DNA from: Gluconacetobacter liquefaciens
Lineage (GTDB): Bacteria > Pseudomonadota > Alphaproteobacteria > Acetobacterales > Acetobacteraceae
DNA: 64,000 nt
Assembly (NCBI RefSeq): GCF_003350405.1
Contig: NZ_QQAW01000003.1
Span: 310,001 to 374,000 of the forward strand
Direction: 5' to 3'
Shown: positions 38,771 to 46,472 of the stretch, piece after piece
Layout: each line of letters begins with the position of its first letter
Position numbering within the stretch: the stretch's first letter is position 1
Made by a program: the position numbers and the translations under genes
The notes under the pieces: generated by a model
Databases searched by the model: none
The model's input: the letters and a program-made list of their open reading frames with translations, nothing else
What the model was told of the DNA's origin: nothing

Positions 38771-38815
38771 GCATCGGTGCCCATGGCCATGAAGGCGGCT
38801 CCGATGCTTGAAAAG
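38771..38815 (+). repeat. Dispersed intergenic repeat, copy related to 36521–36576
   Basis: GCATCGGTGCCCATGGCCAT and the following AAGGCGGCTCCGATGCT match, with scattered changes, the reverse complement of 36521–36576 (GGTGCTCACGGCCATCAAGG and CCGATGCT). Both lie outside genes. Confidence 0.5.
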
Positions 38816-38821
38816 CACTGC

Positions 38822-38877
38822 CGGATGCGCGGCTGACGCCGCGCATCCGCTTATCATCGGGCGCGTGTGGAACGCGC
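38822..38877. terminator. Two hairpins between convergent genes
   Basis: CGGATGCGCGGC (38822–38833) and GCCGCGCATCCG (38838–38849) form a perfect 12-pair stem with TGAC loop. A second hairpin, GCGCGT/ACGCGC (38861–38866 with 38872–38877), follows. They lie between the SBF-family transporter and the alpha/beta-hydrolase and can serve both. Confidence 0.65.
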
Positions 38878-38884
38878 GCGACTC

Positions 38885-39682
38885 TCAGGGCGTCAGGAAG
38901 GCCGATAGCGCATCCAGCAGTTCCTTGGGCGCTTCCTCGGGGATGTAGTAGCCGGATGCGATTTCGGCCTCGTTGAGTGGGCCGGTTGCGTAGGGGCGCC
39001 ATAGGTCGGCTGGATTGTACCATCCGCCCAGTCGGCCTTCGCGCGACCAGGCTACCAGCAGCGGGCAGGCGATGCGCAGGTCGCCCGGGTAGGGCGGAAT
39101 GCGGTTATGGCCGTTCGCCCCCGGGGTTTCGCCCGCCGGCATGGTTTGCAGGTAGTCGGCCACCGCCGGGCGGCTGAACGGTGCCGTGGAATGCGGGGCG
39201 GGGCGGGTCCATTCCTCTGGGACCGCCATCGTCGCCGATTCGGGCTTCGGGTGAAGCTGGGCGAACCAGCAACTGCTGTAGCGCGACAGTTCGAAGGCTA
39301 GGTCGGCACGCCCGTAATGGCCGGGCGAGGGGATGCATTCGACCTCGGCCACATGGGTGACCCGCTCCGGCGCCAGCCAGGCGGCATAGGCGGCGACATG
39401 ACCGCCCGTGCCGTGCCCGGCTATGGCCAGGTGCTCATGCCCCAGATCTTGCGCCAGCCTTAGCAGTTCCTCCGCCTGACGCCGGAAATCCAGGTCGCGC
39501 GGCAGATCAGGGCACAGCACGGTGTGGGTGTCGGCCAGGTCTGGCGCGATGGCGTGCCAGGCCGCGTGGCTTTGCATCTGGCCATGCAGCAGGACCAGCA
39601 GCTTGCCTTGCCCCCCAAGCCTGGCCCGGCGCGGGCTGTTGCCCCACGCCACTTCCGTCAATTCGAGTTTGCCGAAGAACAT
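38885..39682 (-). CDS. Alpha/beta-hydrolase fold protein lacking catalytic residues
   Basis: A 265-residue protein that aligns by motif with haloacetate dehalogenases: HG oxyanion segment (LLVLLHGQMQSH), a nucleophile elbow and a C-terminal PEEAPKELLDAL. The elbow reads GHGTGG with Gly91 where the family has Asp (GHDRGG) or Ser. The C-terminal catalytic His is Tyr245 (SGYYIPEEAP, against GHF or GHY). It should not hydrolyse by the normal mechanism and may be a binding protein or decaying gene. ATG 39682 has GGAA upstream; the frame is open to 39721. It is divergent from the PLP decarboxylase. Confidence 0.8.
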   Translation of the reverse strand: MFFGKLELTEVAWGNSPRRARLGGQGKLLVLLHGQMQSHAAWHAIAPDLADTHTVLCPDLPRDLDFRRQAEELLRLAQDLGHEHLAIAGHGTGGHVAAYAAWLAPERVTHVAEVECIPSPGHYGRADLAFELSRYSSCWFAQLHPKPESATMAVPEEWTRPAPHSTAPFSRPAVADYLQTMPAGETPGANGHNRIPPYPGDLRIACPLLVAWSREGRLGGWYNPADLWRPYATGPLNEAEIASGYYIPEEAPKELLDALSAFLTP

Positions 39683-39806
39683 GCAGGTTCCATTGAAGAC
39701 TTGATGCGCCCGATGGCGCACATATAGGCACGCATTGAATTATTGGACAGAACCGCGCGACTGGCCAGCCCGCCGGTCGCCGGCAGATAAGGAAACGGAT
39801 GCGCCC

Positions 39807-41246
39807 ATGACCGGCCTGGACCCCGACAATTGGGACGATCTGCGTCGTCTCGGCCATCGGATGATCGACGATATGGTCGATCGGCTGGCGACCCTGCGCG
39901 ACGGACCGGTCTGGCGCCCGATGCCCGATGCGGTGCGCGCGGCCCTGCATGAGCCCCTGCCGACCGGCCCGACCACGCCCGAGAGGCTGTATGAGCATTT
40001 TCGCGAGCGAATCGTGCCCTATGCCACAGGCAATACGCATCCGGGCTTCATGGGGTGGGTGCATGGGGGCGGCACGGGCGTAGGCATGCTGGCCGAGCTG
40101 CTGGCGGGCGGGTTGAACGCCAATTGCGGCGGGCGTGACCATGCGCCGGTTGAAGTCGAGCGGGCGGTGATCGGCTGGGCGGCCCGGATCATGGGCTTTC
40201 CCGACGAGACCACCGGATTGCTGGTTACCGGGTCGTCGATGGCGAACATGATCGCGGTCGTGACCGCCAGCCGGGCGGTGCCTGATGGATTGGCGCTGCG
40301 CCGGGAGGGGGTGGGCGGGCGCAGGCTGGTCGGCTATGCCGCCGCCACCGCCCATGGTTGCATCGCCCGCGCGTTCGACCTGACGGGGCTGGGCACCGAC
40401 GCGCTGCGTGTATTGCCGGTGGATGCCGATCACCGCATGGATCTGGCGGCGTTGCGGGCCGCGATTGCCGCTGATCGCGCGGCGGGGCTGGAGCCGTTTA
40501 TCGTGATCGGCACCGCCGGTACGGTCGATACCGGCGCAATCGACGATCTGGGCGGGATTGCGGATATCGCGGCGCGGGAGGGGCTGTGGTTCCATGTGGA
40601 TGGGGCATTCGGTGCGCTGGCCATGCTCTCGCCCGCCCTTCGTTCGTCCTTGCAGGGGCTGGAGCGGGCCGACAGTCTGGCGTTCGATTTCCATAAATGG
40701 GCGCAGGTTCCCTATGACGCCGGCTGCATCCTGGTCCGCACGCCGGGCCGGCAGGCGGCCGCGTTCGCGCAGTCGCTGGCCTATCTGTCGCGCGAGGATC
40801 GGGGGCTGGCGGGTAATGCGCCCTGGTTCTGTGATCTGGGGCCGGACCTGTCACGCGGTTTTCGCGCGCTCAAGGTATGGATGACGCTGGGCACCTACGG
40901 CACCGACCGGATGGGGCTGATGGTCGATGAATGCTGCGCGGTGGCCCGGCATCTGGCGCGGCGGGTGGACGAGGAACCGCTGCTGGAGCGTCTGGCCCCG
41001 GTCGGGCTGAATATCGTCTGTTTCCGCGTGCGCGTGCCCGGTGTGGATCTGGACTGGTTGAATGGCGAACTGGTGAAGGACCTGCACGAATCGGGTGTCG
41101 CCGCGCCATCGACGACGACGGTGGCGGGCGTGCGGGCGATTCGGGCGGCCATCGTCAATCATCGCACGGTGGCGGCGGATGCCGATGCCATGGTCGATGC
41201 GTTGCTGCGGCTGCTGGCTGATCGGCTTGAGAGCGCCGCCGAATAG
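39807..41246 (+). CDS. PLP-dependent group II (aromatic-amino-acid type) decarboxylase
   Basis: A 479-residue fold type I PLP enzyme of the AADC/TDC/GAD group. It has HPGFMGWVHGGG near residue 80, GLLVTGSSMANM, the PLP-aspartate segment FHVDGAFGALA and the PLP lysine Lys297 in FDFHKWAQVPYD. It decarboxylates an amino acid to an amine; substrate is not predictable. ATG 39807 (MTGLDPDNW) is preferred; the frame is open to 39735. An amino-acid permease lies convergent to it across a hairpin. Confidence 0.87.
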   Translation: MTGLDPDNWDDLRRLGHRMIDDMVDRLATLRDGPVWRPMPDAVRAALHEPLPTGPTTPERLYEHFRERIVPYATGNTHPGFMGWVHGGGTGVGMLAELLAGGLNANCGGRDHAPVEVERAVIGWAARIMGFPDETTGLLVTGSSMANMIAVVTASRAVPDGLALRREGVGGRRLVGYAAATAHGCIARAFDLTGLGTDALRVLPVDADHRMDLAALRAAIAADRAAGLEPFIVIGTAGTVDTGAIDDLGGIADIAAREGLWFHVDGAFGALAMLSPALRSSLQGLERADSLAFDFHKWAQVPYDAGCILVRTPGRQAAAFAQSLAYLSREDRGLAGNAPWFCDLGPDLSRGFRALKVWMTLGTYGTDRMGLMVDECCAVARHLARRVDEEPLLERLAPVGLNIVCFRVRVPGVDLDWLNGELVKDLHESGVAAPSTTTVAGVRAIRAAIVNHRTVAADADAMVDALLRLLADRLESAAE

Positions 41247-41263
41247 GAGGTGGAGCCGCCTGC

Positions 41264-41294
41264 GCGCGCTGGGCCGTTGCCAGCGCGCATGTCC
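41264..41294. repeat. Palindromic intergenic repeat, also acting as terminator
   Basis: GCGCGCTGG (41264–41272) pairs with CCAGCGCGC (41280–41288) between two convergent stops. Bases 41275–41294 are an exact 20-base inverted copy of 63095–63114 (GGACATGCGCGCTGGCAACG), which is also an intergenic hairpin. A REP-like element is likely. Confidence 0.65.
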
Positions 41295-41304
41295 CGTCAC
41301 TCTC

Positions 41305-42843
41305 TCAGATGATGGCCTTGCCGTCTTCCCGCCCGAGGCGCGAGTGGGAATGGCCGTAGAATGCATAGCTGAGGATGCCCAGCGCCACATAGGTGCCCAG
41401 CAGGATCATCGGTAGCGGATTACCGTTGAACAGGGCGCGGACCATGTCGATGAACAGGGGGCCGGCCATGATCAGGCAGAACACGATGCCCAGCGCCGGT
41501 GCCACGCCGATCCAGACGCCGGCGATCCGGATGCCGCCCAGCGGCACGCTGAAGGGGCGCGGCAGGTCGGGCCGGGCGTTGCGCTGCCAGATGACCGTGA
41601 AGCAGACGATGCCGAAGGCGGCCGCCGTGCCCAGGCTGACCAGGTCGCTGATGATGTCGATCGGCAGGGTTGCCGTGGCGACGGCGACGATCGCGCCCAG
41701 CACGATGGTGCCGACCCACGGTGTGCGGAAGGTGGGATGCAGGCGGCAGAAGATCGGCGGCAGCAGCCCGTCTCGGGCGATGGTGAAGAAGACGCGGGTC
41801 TGGCCGTACAGCAGGCCGAGGATGACCGAGCAGAGGCCGACCACGGCGCCGACCTTGATCAGCAGTGCCAGCCAGGGCTGGTCGATCGCGTCGACCGCGA
41901 TCGCCAGCGGGTCGGCTACGCCCAGTTGGCGGAAGGGAACCACCCCGATCAGCACCGTGGCGACGCACATATAGACCAGCGTGCAGAACACCAGCGAACC
42001 GATGATGCCCAGTGGCACGTCGCGCCGCGGGTTGCGGGCCTCGGCCGAGGCGGTCGATACGGTCTCGAACCCCACATAGGCGAAGAAGATGACCGAGGCG
42101 GCGCGAAAGATGCCGGGCACCCCGAAATGAAAGCCGCCCTCGCTGGGCGGGATGAAGGGCAGAAGGTTCTGCGGATGGATGTAGCGGATGCCGAAGACGA
42201 GAAAGAGCATCAGCACGCCGACTTTGATGAACACGATCAGCGTGTTGATCCGGGCCGATTCCTCGATGCCGAGAACCAGCAGGCCCGTGACCACCGCCAC
42301 CGACAGGGCGCCGACCAGATCGATCCGGGGGGCGACCAGAAGGCTGGCGCCATGGGCCGTGGGCAGCGTCTGGACCAGGGTGGTGCTCAGGAAGCTGGGC
42401 ACCTGGACGCCCAGATCGTGCAGCAGGCTGGTGGCGTATCCGGAAAACCCGGCCGCCACGCCGGCGCAGGACACGCCATATTCCAGCAGCAGCAGCCACC
42501 CGACCGCCCAGGCAGCCCCTTCGCCCATCGAGACATAGGCATAGCTGTAGGCCGAGCCGGAGACGGGCATCGTGGAGGCCAGTTCGCCGTAGGACAGGGC
42601 GGTGAACAGGCAGGCCAGGCCGGCGACCAGAAAGGACAGCAGGATGGCCGGTCCCGCGTAACTGGCGGCGGCGGTACCGGTCATGACGTAAATGCCGGCG
42701 CCGATGGTGGAGCCGATCCCCAGCATCATCAACTGGATCGGGCCGAGCGTGCGCCGTAATCCGTGGTTCTGGCTCTCGGATTCGATCTGCTGGATGGTTT
42801 TTCGAAGCCGTAGGCGACTGGTAGAAGCTGGAGGGAGAGACAT
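41305..42843 (-). CDS. Cationic amino-acid-type APC permease
   Basis: A 512-residue transporter with about 12–14 helices of the CAT/YhdG branch: LGIGSTIGAGIYVMTG in helix 1, ALSYGELASTMPVSGSAYSYAY in helix 3, and FFAYVGFETVSTASAEARNP. The hydrophilic N terminus (RKTIQQIESESQNHGL) matches relatives. ATG 42843 (MSLPPAS) is preferred over an open frame to 42918. It may import the substrate of, or exchange product with, the facing PLP decarboxylase, as such pairs do elsewhere (inference). Confidence 0.88.
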   Translation of the reverse strand: MSLPPASTSRLRLRKTIQQIESESQNHGLRRTLGPIQLMMLGIGSTIGAGIYVMTGTAAASYAGPAILLSFLVAGLACLFTALSYGELASTMPVSGSAYSYAYVSMGEGAAWAVGWLLLLEYGVSCAGVAAGFSGYATSLLHDLGVQVPSFLSTTLVQTLPTAHGASLLVAPRIDLVGALSVAVVTGLLVLGIEESARINTLIVFIKVGVLMLFLVFGIRYIHPQNLLPFIPPSEGGFHFGVPGIFRAASVIFFAYVGFETVSTASAEARNPRRDVPLGIIGSLVFCTLVYMCVATVLIGVVPFRQLGVADPLAIAVDAIDQPWLALLIKVGAVVGLCSVILGLLYGQTRVFFTIARDGLLPPIFCRLHPTFRTPWVGTIVLGAIVAVATATLPIDIISDLVSLGTAAAFGIVCFTVIWQRNARPDLPRPFSVPLGGIRIAGVWIGVAPALGIVFCLIMAGPLFIDMVRALFNGNPLPMILLGTYVALGILSYAFYGHSHSRLGREDGKAII

Positions 42844-42954
42844 AAATTTCACAATATCATAACGGGGAATGCCTGTATCGTTGCAAAAGGGGTTTGTGCG
42901 CAAGGCCGCAGGCGGCACGGCGCGCCGCGGCCTGATGGGATGTGAACAGGCGCA

Positions 42955-42980
42955 TTCGACGCTGTTTGAAAAGCCGGTCT
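42955..42980 (+). repeat. Direct repeat, left copy, beside the SGNH hydrolase gene
   Basis: TTCGACGCTGTTTGAAAAGC followed by CGGTCT at 42955–42980. The matching copy at 43835–43860 differs at three positions. The two copies flank the SGNH hydrolase gene in the same orientation, 880 bases apart. Confidence 0.55.
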
Positions 42981-43018
42981 TTCGGGCGTTGTTCGCGCGC
43001 GCTGTCCGCCTGATGTGT

Positions 43019-43810
43019 TCAGTGGCGATGGTCGCCGAGGATGGCTGCCACGGTCGGCTCGATCATCCGCGCGATATCCTGTTGTGCGGCCGCGGTCGGG
43101 TGAAGCGGCGGGTCGGGCGGGGTCAGATGCGGGTCCAGGAAACGTGACCGGTCGGGCGCGCCGTTGGCCTCCACGGCACTGCCGACATCGAGCAGGTGCA
43201 GCCACGGTCTGCTTTGGCGGATGTCGGTCTCCAGCATGCCGTTCAACTGTCGCGTGTTTGCGCTGATCCAGGGCGAGCGGATCGAGGGTAGGACTTTCAG
43301 CACAAGGACCTGCGTGGTGGGGAAGCGGGCGTGGATCGTATCGACGATGCGCGTGATGCCCGGATAGGTGTGGGCGGCGTCGATATGGACATGGCCGAAA
43401 TTATTGGCGCCGATCATGAGGATGAACAGGCGGGGGGGCTTGCGGAAATCCAGTTCGCCATGCGCCAGACGCCACAGGACGTGGCAGGTGCTGTCGCCCT
43501 TGAAGCCCAGATTGATGGCGTGTCGGTCACCGTAATAATGCTGCCAGACCGGAGCGAAGTCGCGCCAGGGTTCCGGGCCGTTGCGCTCCCAGTTCTGGGT
43601 AATCGAATCGCCCAGCCAGACGACATCGAACTGACCGTTGGCGATTTCGGCCTGTTTGTCGGCGAAGCGGTGGTGCCACCATGGCGTATCCATGCGCGAG
43701 ACCTGCTCGACGGCCAGATTGGCGGTCGCGGCGGGTGCGATGGTGGGGGCGGAGAGGGCGAGCAGGGTGGTGATCGCCAGAAGGGGGCGAATGCGGGTGG
43801 AACGGGTCAT
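43019..43810 (-). CDS. Exported SGNH/GDSL hydrolase
   Basis: A 263-residue periplasmic esterase-like protein with a signal peptide (MTRSTRIRPLLAITTLLALS, cleavage after APA). Block I is WLGDSITQNW with the nucleophile Ser69, block III is MIGANNFGH, and the Asp–His pair is in DPPLHPT near the C terminus. It resembles platelet-activating-factor acetylhydrolase-like and rhamnogalacturonan acetylesterase-like enzymes; the substrate, perhaps acetylated sugar, is inferred. It sits between direct repeats. Confidence 0.85.
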   Translation of the reverse strand: MTRSTRIRPLLAITTLLALSAPTIAPAATANLAVEQVSRMDTPWWHHRFADKQAEIANGQFDVVWLGDSITQNWERNGPEPWRDFAPVWQHYYGDRHAINLGFKGDSTCHVLWRLAHGELDFRKPPRLFILMIGANNFGHVHIDAAHTYPGITRIVDTIHARFPTTQVLVLKVLPSIRSPWISANTRQLNGMLETDIRQSRPWLHLLDVGSAVEANGAPDRSRFLDPHLTPPDPPLHPTAAAQQDIARMIEPTVAAILGDHRH

Positions 43811-43834
43811 GGTCTCCGGGATTCCTGGTGGCTC

Positions 43835-43860
43835 TTCGACTCTGTTTGAAAAGTCGGCCT
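43835..43860 (+). repeat. Direct repeat, right copy, beside the SGNH hydrolase gene
   Basis: TTCGACTCTGTTTGAAAAGT followed by CGGCCT at 43835–43860, matching 42955–42980 at 23 of 26 positions. Confidence 0.55.
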
Positions 43861-43890
43861 GCCGAGTGAGCGTGTCGGATCGTCGGCAGG
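43858..43890 (-). terminator. Candidate terminator of uppP
   Basis: CCTGCCGA (43858–43865) pairs with TCGGCAGG (43883–43890) around a 17-base loop. On the minus strand, after the uppP stop, the stem is followed by CCGACTTTTC, which contains a T4 run. Confidence 0.5.
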
Positions 43891-43909
43891 TGGCTTTGCA
43901 GGCAGTGCT

Positions 43910-44767
43910 TTAGTGGCCGAGGACGATATAGGCGACGGCGCCGGCGATGATGCAGTAATAGCCGAACGGGCGGAGCGCCCATTGCTCGTGCTTGCGGAAA
44001 TAGCGCATCAGGAAGGCGGTGCTGGCCAGCGCGGTGATGGCCGCCACCACGGCCGCAACCGTGGCCAGTTGCATCTGCCCGGGGGCGAGGGTGACGTGGC
44101 GCATATGCGCGGCCTCGCGGACCGCTGCACCGATGATGACCGGCTGGGCCATCAGGAAGGAGAAATGCGCGGCGCCCTCGTGATTGAGCTTGCGGAACAG
44201 GCCGCCGACCATCGTGGCCCCCGAGCGCGAGATGCCGGGGAAGAAGGCGAGGCACTGCCACAGGCCGATGATCAGGGCGTCGGCATAGGTGAGCGAGGCG
44301 ATGGGGCGGCCGGGCTGGACGGCGCGGTTGCCACGCAGGCGGTCGGCGAACAGCAGCAGGAAGCCATTGATGACGAGGAAGACTGAGGCATAGCGCGCGC
44401 TGCCGAACAAGGCGCGCAACCAGTGTTCCAGCAGCCCGCCGATCAGGACCGCGGGAATGGTGGCCACCACCAGCAAGGCCAGGATGTGGATGCTCTCCGC
44501 CTGTCGCTGACTGCCGTGGCGGCCGGAGAGGCCGCGGAAGATGGCGATCCAGTCGCTCCGGAAGAAATACAGCAGCGCGACCGCCGTCCCCAGATGGAGC
44601 ATGACCAGGAAGGGGAGGAAGATCTCGCCATGGGGATCGAACACCCAGCCGAGCAGGGCCGGGACAATGACGGCGTGGCCCAGGCTGCTGACCGGGAAGA
44701 GTTCGGTCGCGCCCTGGAGGATCGCGATCATGATGGCTTGGAAAACTGTCATTGTCCGGCTGTCCAT
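43910..44767 (-). CDS. uppP: Undecaprenyl-diphosphate phosphatase
   Basis: Integral membrane phosphatase (BacA) that recycles the undecaprenyl carrier for cell-wall synthesis and gives bacitracin tolerance. The (E/Q)-rich motif LQGATELFPVSSLGH near the N terminus and the PGISRSGATMVGG motif hold the active site. About eight helices are predicted. Start is ATG 44767 or 44752. It is divergent from the mlaD-like gene. Confidence 0.94.
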   Translation of the reverse strand: MDSRTMTVFQAIMIAILQGATELFPVSSLGHAVIVPALLGWVFDPHGEIFLPFLVMLHLGTAVALLYFFRSDWIAIFRGLSGRHGSQRQAESIHILALLVVATIPAVLIGGLLEHWLRALFGSARYASVFLVINGFLLLFADRLRGNRAVQPGRPIASLTYADALIIGLWQCLAFFPGISRSGATMVGGLFRKLNHEGAAHFSFLMAQPVIIGAAVREAAHMRHVTLAPGQMQLATVAAVVAAITALASTAFLMRYFRKHEQWALRPFGYYCIIAGAVAYIVLGH

Positions 44768-44871
44768 GGCGATTTAGACTGGCGTGGTGCCCATTTTTTA
44801 CCAGCTCGGCAAGCACTTGCCTGAGAGTATGGCGAATTGCGGGCCGTAGGGAATGAGGAGAGAGGCATTTG

Positions 44872-45336
44872 GTGCGTGAAAAAGGAAGCGCGGTTGTCTT
44901 CAGCAGCCTGGTCCTGCTGGTGGCGGTCGTATTCTACGTCTACGCCCGCGCCTCGCAGACCGATCTGAGCGGTGACCGCTACTCGCTGACGGCCCGGTTC
45001 ATTTCCGCCAACGGCCTGCATGTGGGGGCGGATGTCCAACTGGCTGGCGTGCCGGTGGGGCGCGTGACCGATATCGTGCTGGACCCGGTGATGGCGGTGG
45101 CGAATGTGCGCTTCACGGTGGATCGGGCGTTGTCTCTGCCGAACGACAGCGCGGTGGTGATCGGCAGCGCGACGATGACCAGCGATAATTCGCTGATGAT
45201 CCAGCCGGGGAAGGCAAAGGATCGGCTGACAGCCGGCGCGGTGATTACCAACGCGCAGGAGGCCGTCAGCCTGGAGCAGCAGGTCAGTAATTATATCTTC
45301 GGGAATGGTGGCCTGCCCTCCGATTCGGCGCCGTAG
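44872..45336 (+). CDS. mlaD: MlaD-like MCE-domain protein
   Basis: About 154 residues: one N-terminal membrane helix (VVFSSLVLLVAVVFYVYAR), then a single MCE domain (SLTARFISANGLHVGADVQLAGVPVGRVTDI), as in the substrate-binding component of the Mla phospholipid transport system, which moves lipids between inner and outer membrane. GTG 44872 or TTG 44869 follows a GAGGAGAGAGG stretch. The ATPase and permease partners (mlaF, mlaE) are not adjacent, so the rest of the complex must be encoded elsewhere. Confidence 0.87.
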   Translation: MREKGSAVVFSSLVLLVAVVFYVYARASQTDLSGDRYSLTARFISANGLHVGADVQLAGVPVGRVTDIVLDPVMAVANVRFTVDRALSLPNDSAVVIGSATMTSDNSLMIQPGKAKDRLTAGAVITNAQEAVSLEQQVSNYIFGNGGLPSDSAP

Positions 45337-45366
45337 CCCGCGCCGGATTGCCGGGGGGCGCCACGG

Positions 45367-45383
45367 AACGACTCTCAGTCGTT
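45367..45383. terminator. Short hairpin between mlaD and the ATP-grasp gene
   Basis: AACGACT (45367–45373) and AGTCGTT (45377–45383) are perfect complements around CTC. The hairpin covers the stop codon of the ATP-grasp gene and could end the convergent mlaD transcript. Confidence 0.35.
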
Positions 45384-46472
45384 AAGCGGATAGGAAGCCA
45401 GAAGTTTCTTCTGGAGGCGCCAGTAACGCAGCATCGTGAAGGCGCCGGATGACCGCCAGCCGGCCTTCTTCTTCTTGGCGCCGATGCGGAACGTTTCGCG
45501 GTAATGCATGAACTGTGCGGCATAGGCCTCACGCAGGGTGGTGCGGGAGTCCCAGATATGGGTGGCTTCCGACCCCACGCCGTTGATTTCGATGATCTCG
45601 AACCTACGGCCTAGTCGAAGGGCGGCGATCGATTCGAATTTTAGGTCGATTCGGCCGAAATGAAAATCAGGGATGTCGCGCATGATGCGGTCGATCTGCT
45701 CCGTCAGGGCCGGCGTGATGTCGTCGGCGCCGTTGCGGAAGATCGAGCCCTTGCAGTGGTTGCCGGCGAAGACCAGGCGCATCGTTTCGCCCGCCGGCAG
45801 GATGTCGTGAACCCGCGCGCCGAGACGGGGCAGATAGAGATGCGGCACCAGGCGGGTGCGGGCGTCGGCGTCGATCAGTTCGCGGACGGTCGAGCGGCCG
45901 TCACCGACCAGGAGCGGGGCTTCCTTGTAGGTGAGCGATGTGATCCGGCCCCGTTCTTCGTCGGGATGACGAATGTAGAAGATTCCGGCCTCGTGCTCGA
46001 AGGGGATGAGGCGCTGCATGACCAGCCGGATGTCCGGGGGAAACAGCGCCACCGTCGCGGCCAGTTCCGCAGGCGTGGTGACCAGCTTTACGCCTGTGCC
46101 GTTGCAGCCGATATCAGGCTTCACGACGACCGGGAGCGCCAGTCCGGCGCGGGCCAGGGCTGCCGTCGCGGCGGCTGCGTCGTCGGCCGATCCGGTGGTG
46201 ACGGTGGTGTAGGGCGCGATCCACTGGCGTGCGACATCGCCGGCCATATCCAGGATATCGGTCTTGCTTTCTCCGCACAGGCCGCCAGTTTCGATCCGTG
46301 GGTTGGCGGCGGTGGGCAGGCTGAGGTCGCCGTGGCGCAAGCCCATCAGGATCCAGTACAGCACGATGGGTGTGTAGAAGGCCCAGCCCGGCCAGAATTC
46401 GAACATCGACAGCGGGGACGGCGGCCGGGATGCGTCTGCCTGGGAGGGGGCGGTGGCGGAGGCATGGGTCAT
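45375..46472 (-). CDS. Membrane-associated ATP-grasp protein
   Basis: A 365-residue protein. The N terminus has a hydrophobic stretch (FEFWPGWAFYTPIVLYWILM) then LPTAANPRIETGGLCGESK, a signature I associate with a specific ATP-grasp subfamily. The ATP-grasp core has VVKPDIGCNGTGVKLV (ATP-binding Lys and Gly loop) and FEIIEINGVGSEATH (metal-binding Glu/Asn). A basic tail (GAKKKKAGWR) follows. It should ligate a carboxylate to an amine or thiol; substrate unknown. ATG 46472 overlaps the DedA stop. Confidence 0.8.
   Translation of the reverse strand: MTHASATAPSQADASRPPSPLSMFEFWPGWAFYTPIVLYWILMGLRHGDLSLPTAANPRIETGGLCGESKTDILDMAGDVARQWIAPYTTVTTGSADDAAAATAALARAGLALPVVVKPDIGCNGTGVKLVTTPAELAATVALFPPDIRLVMQRLIPFEHEAGIFYIRHPDEERGRITSLTYKEAPLLVGDGRSTVRELIDADARTRLVPHLYLPRLGARVHDILPAGETMRLVFAGNHCKGSIFRNGADDITPALTEQIDRIMRDIPDFHFGRIDLKFESIAALRLGRRFEIIEINGVGSEATHIWDSRTTLREAYAAQFMHYRETFRIGAKKKKAGWRSSGAFTMLRYWRLQKKLLASYPLND

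Noticed and set aside
42844-43910. Insertion sequence around the SGNH hydrolase
   Set aside because: Direct repeats are present, but there is no transposase and no terminal inverted repeats; only the repeats are claimed.
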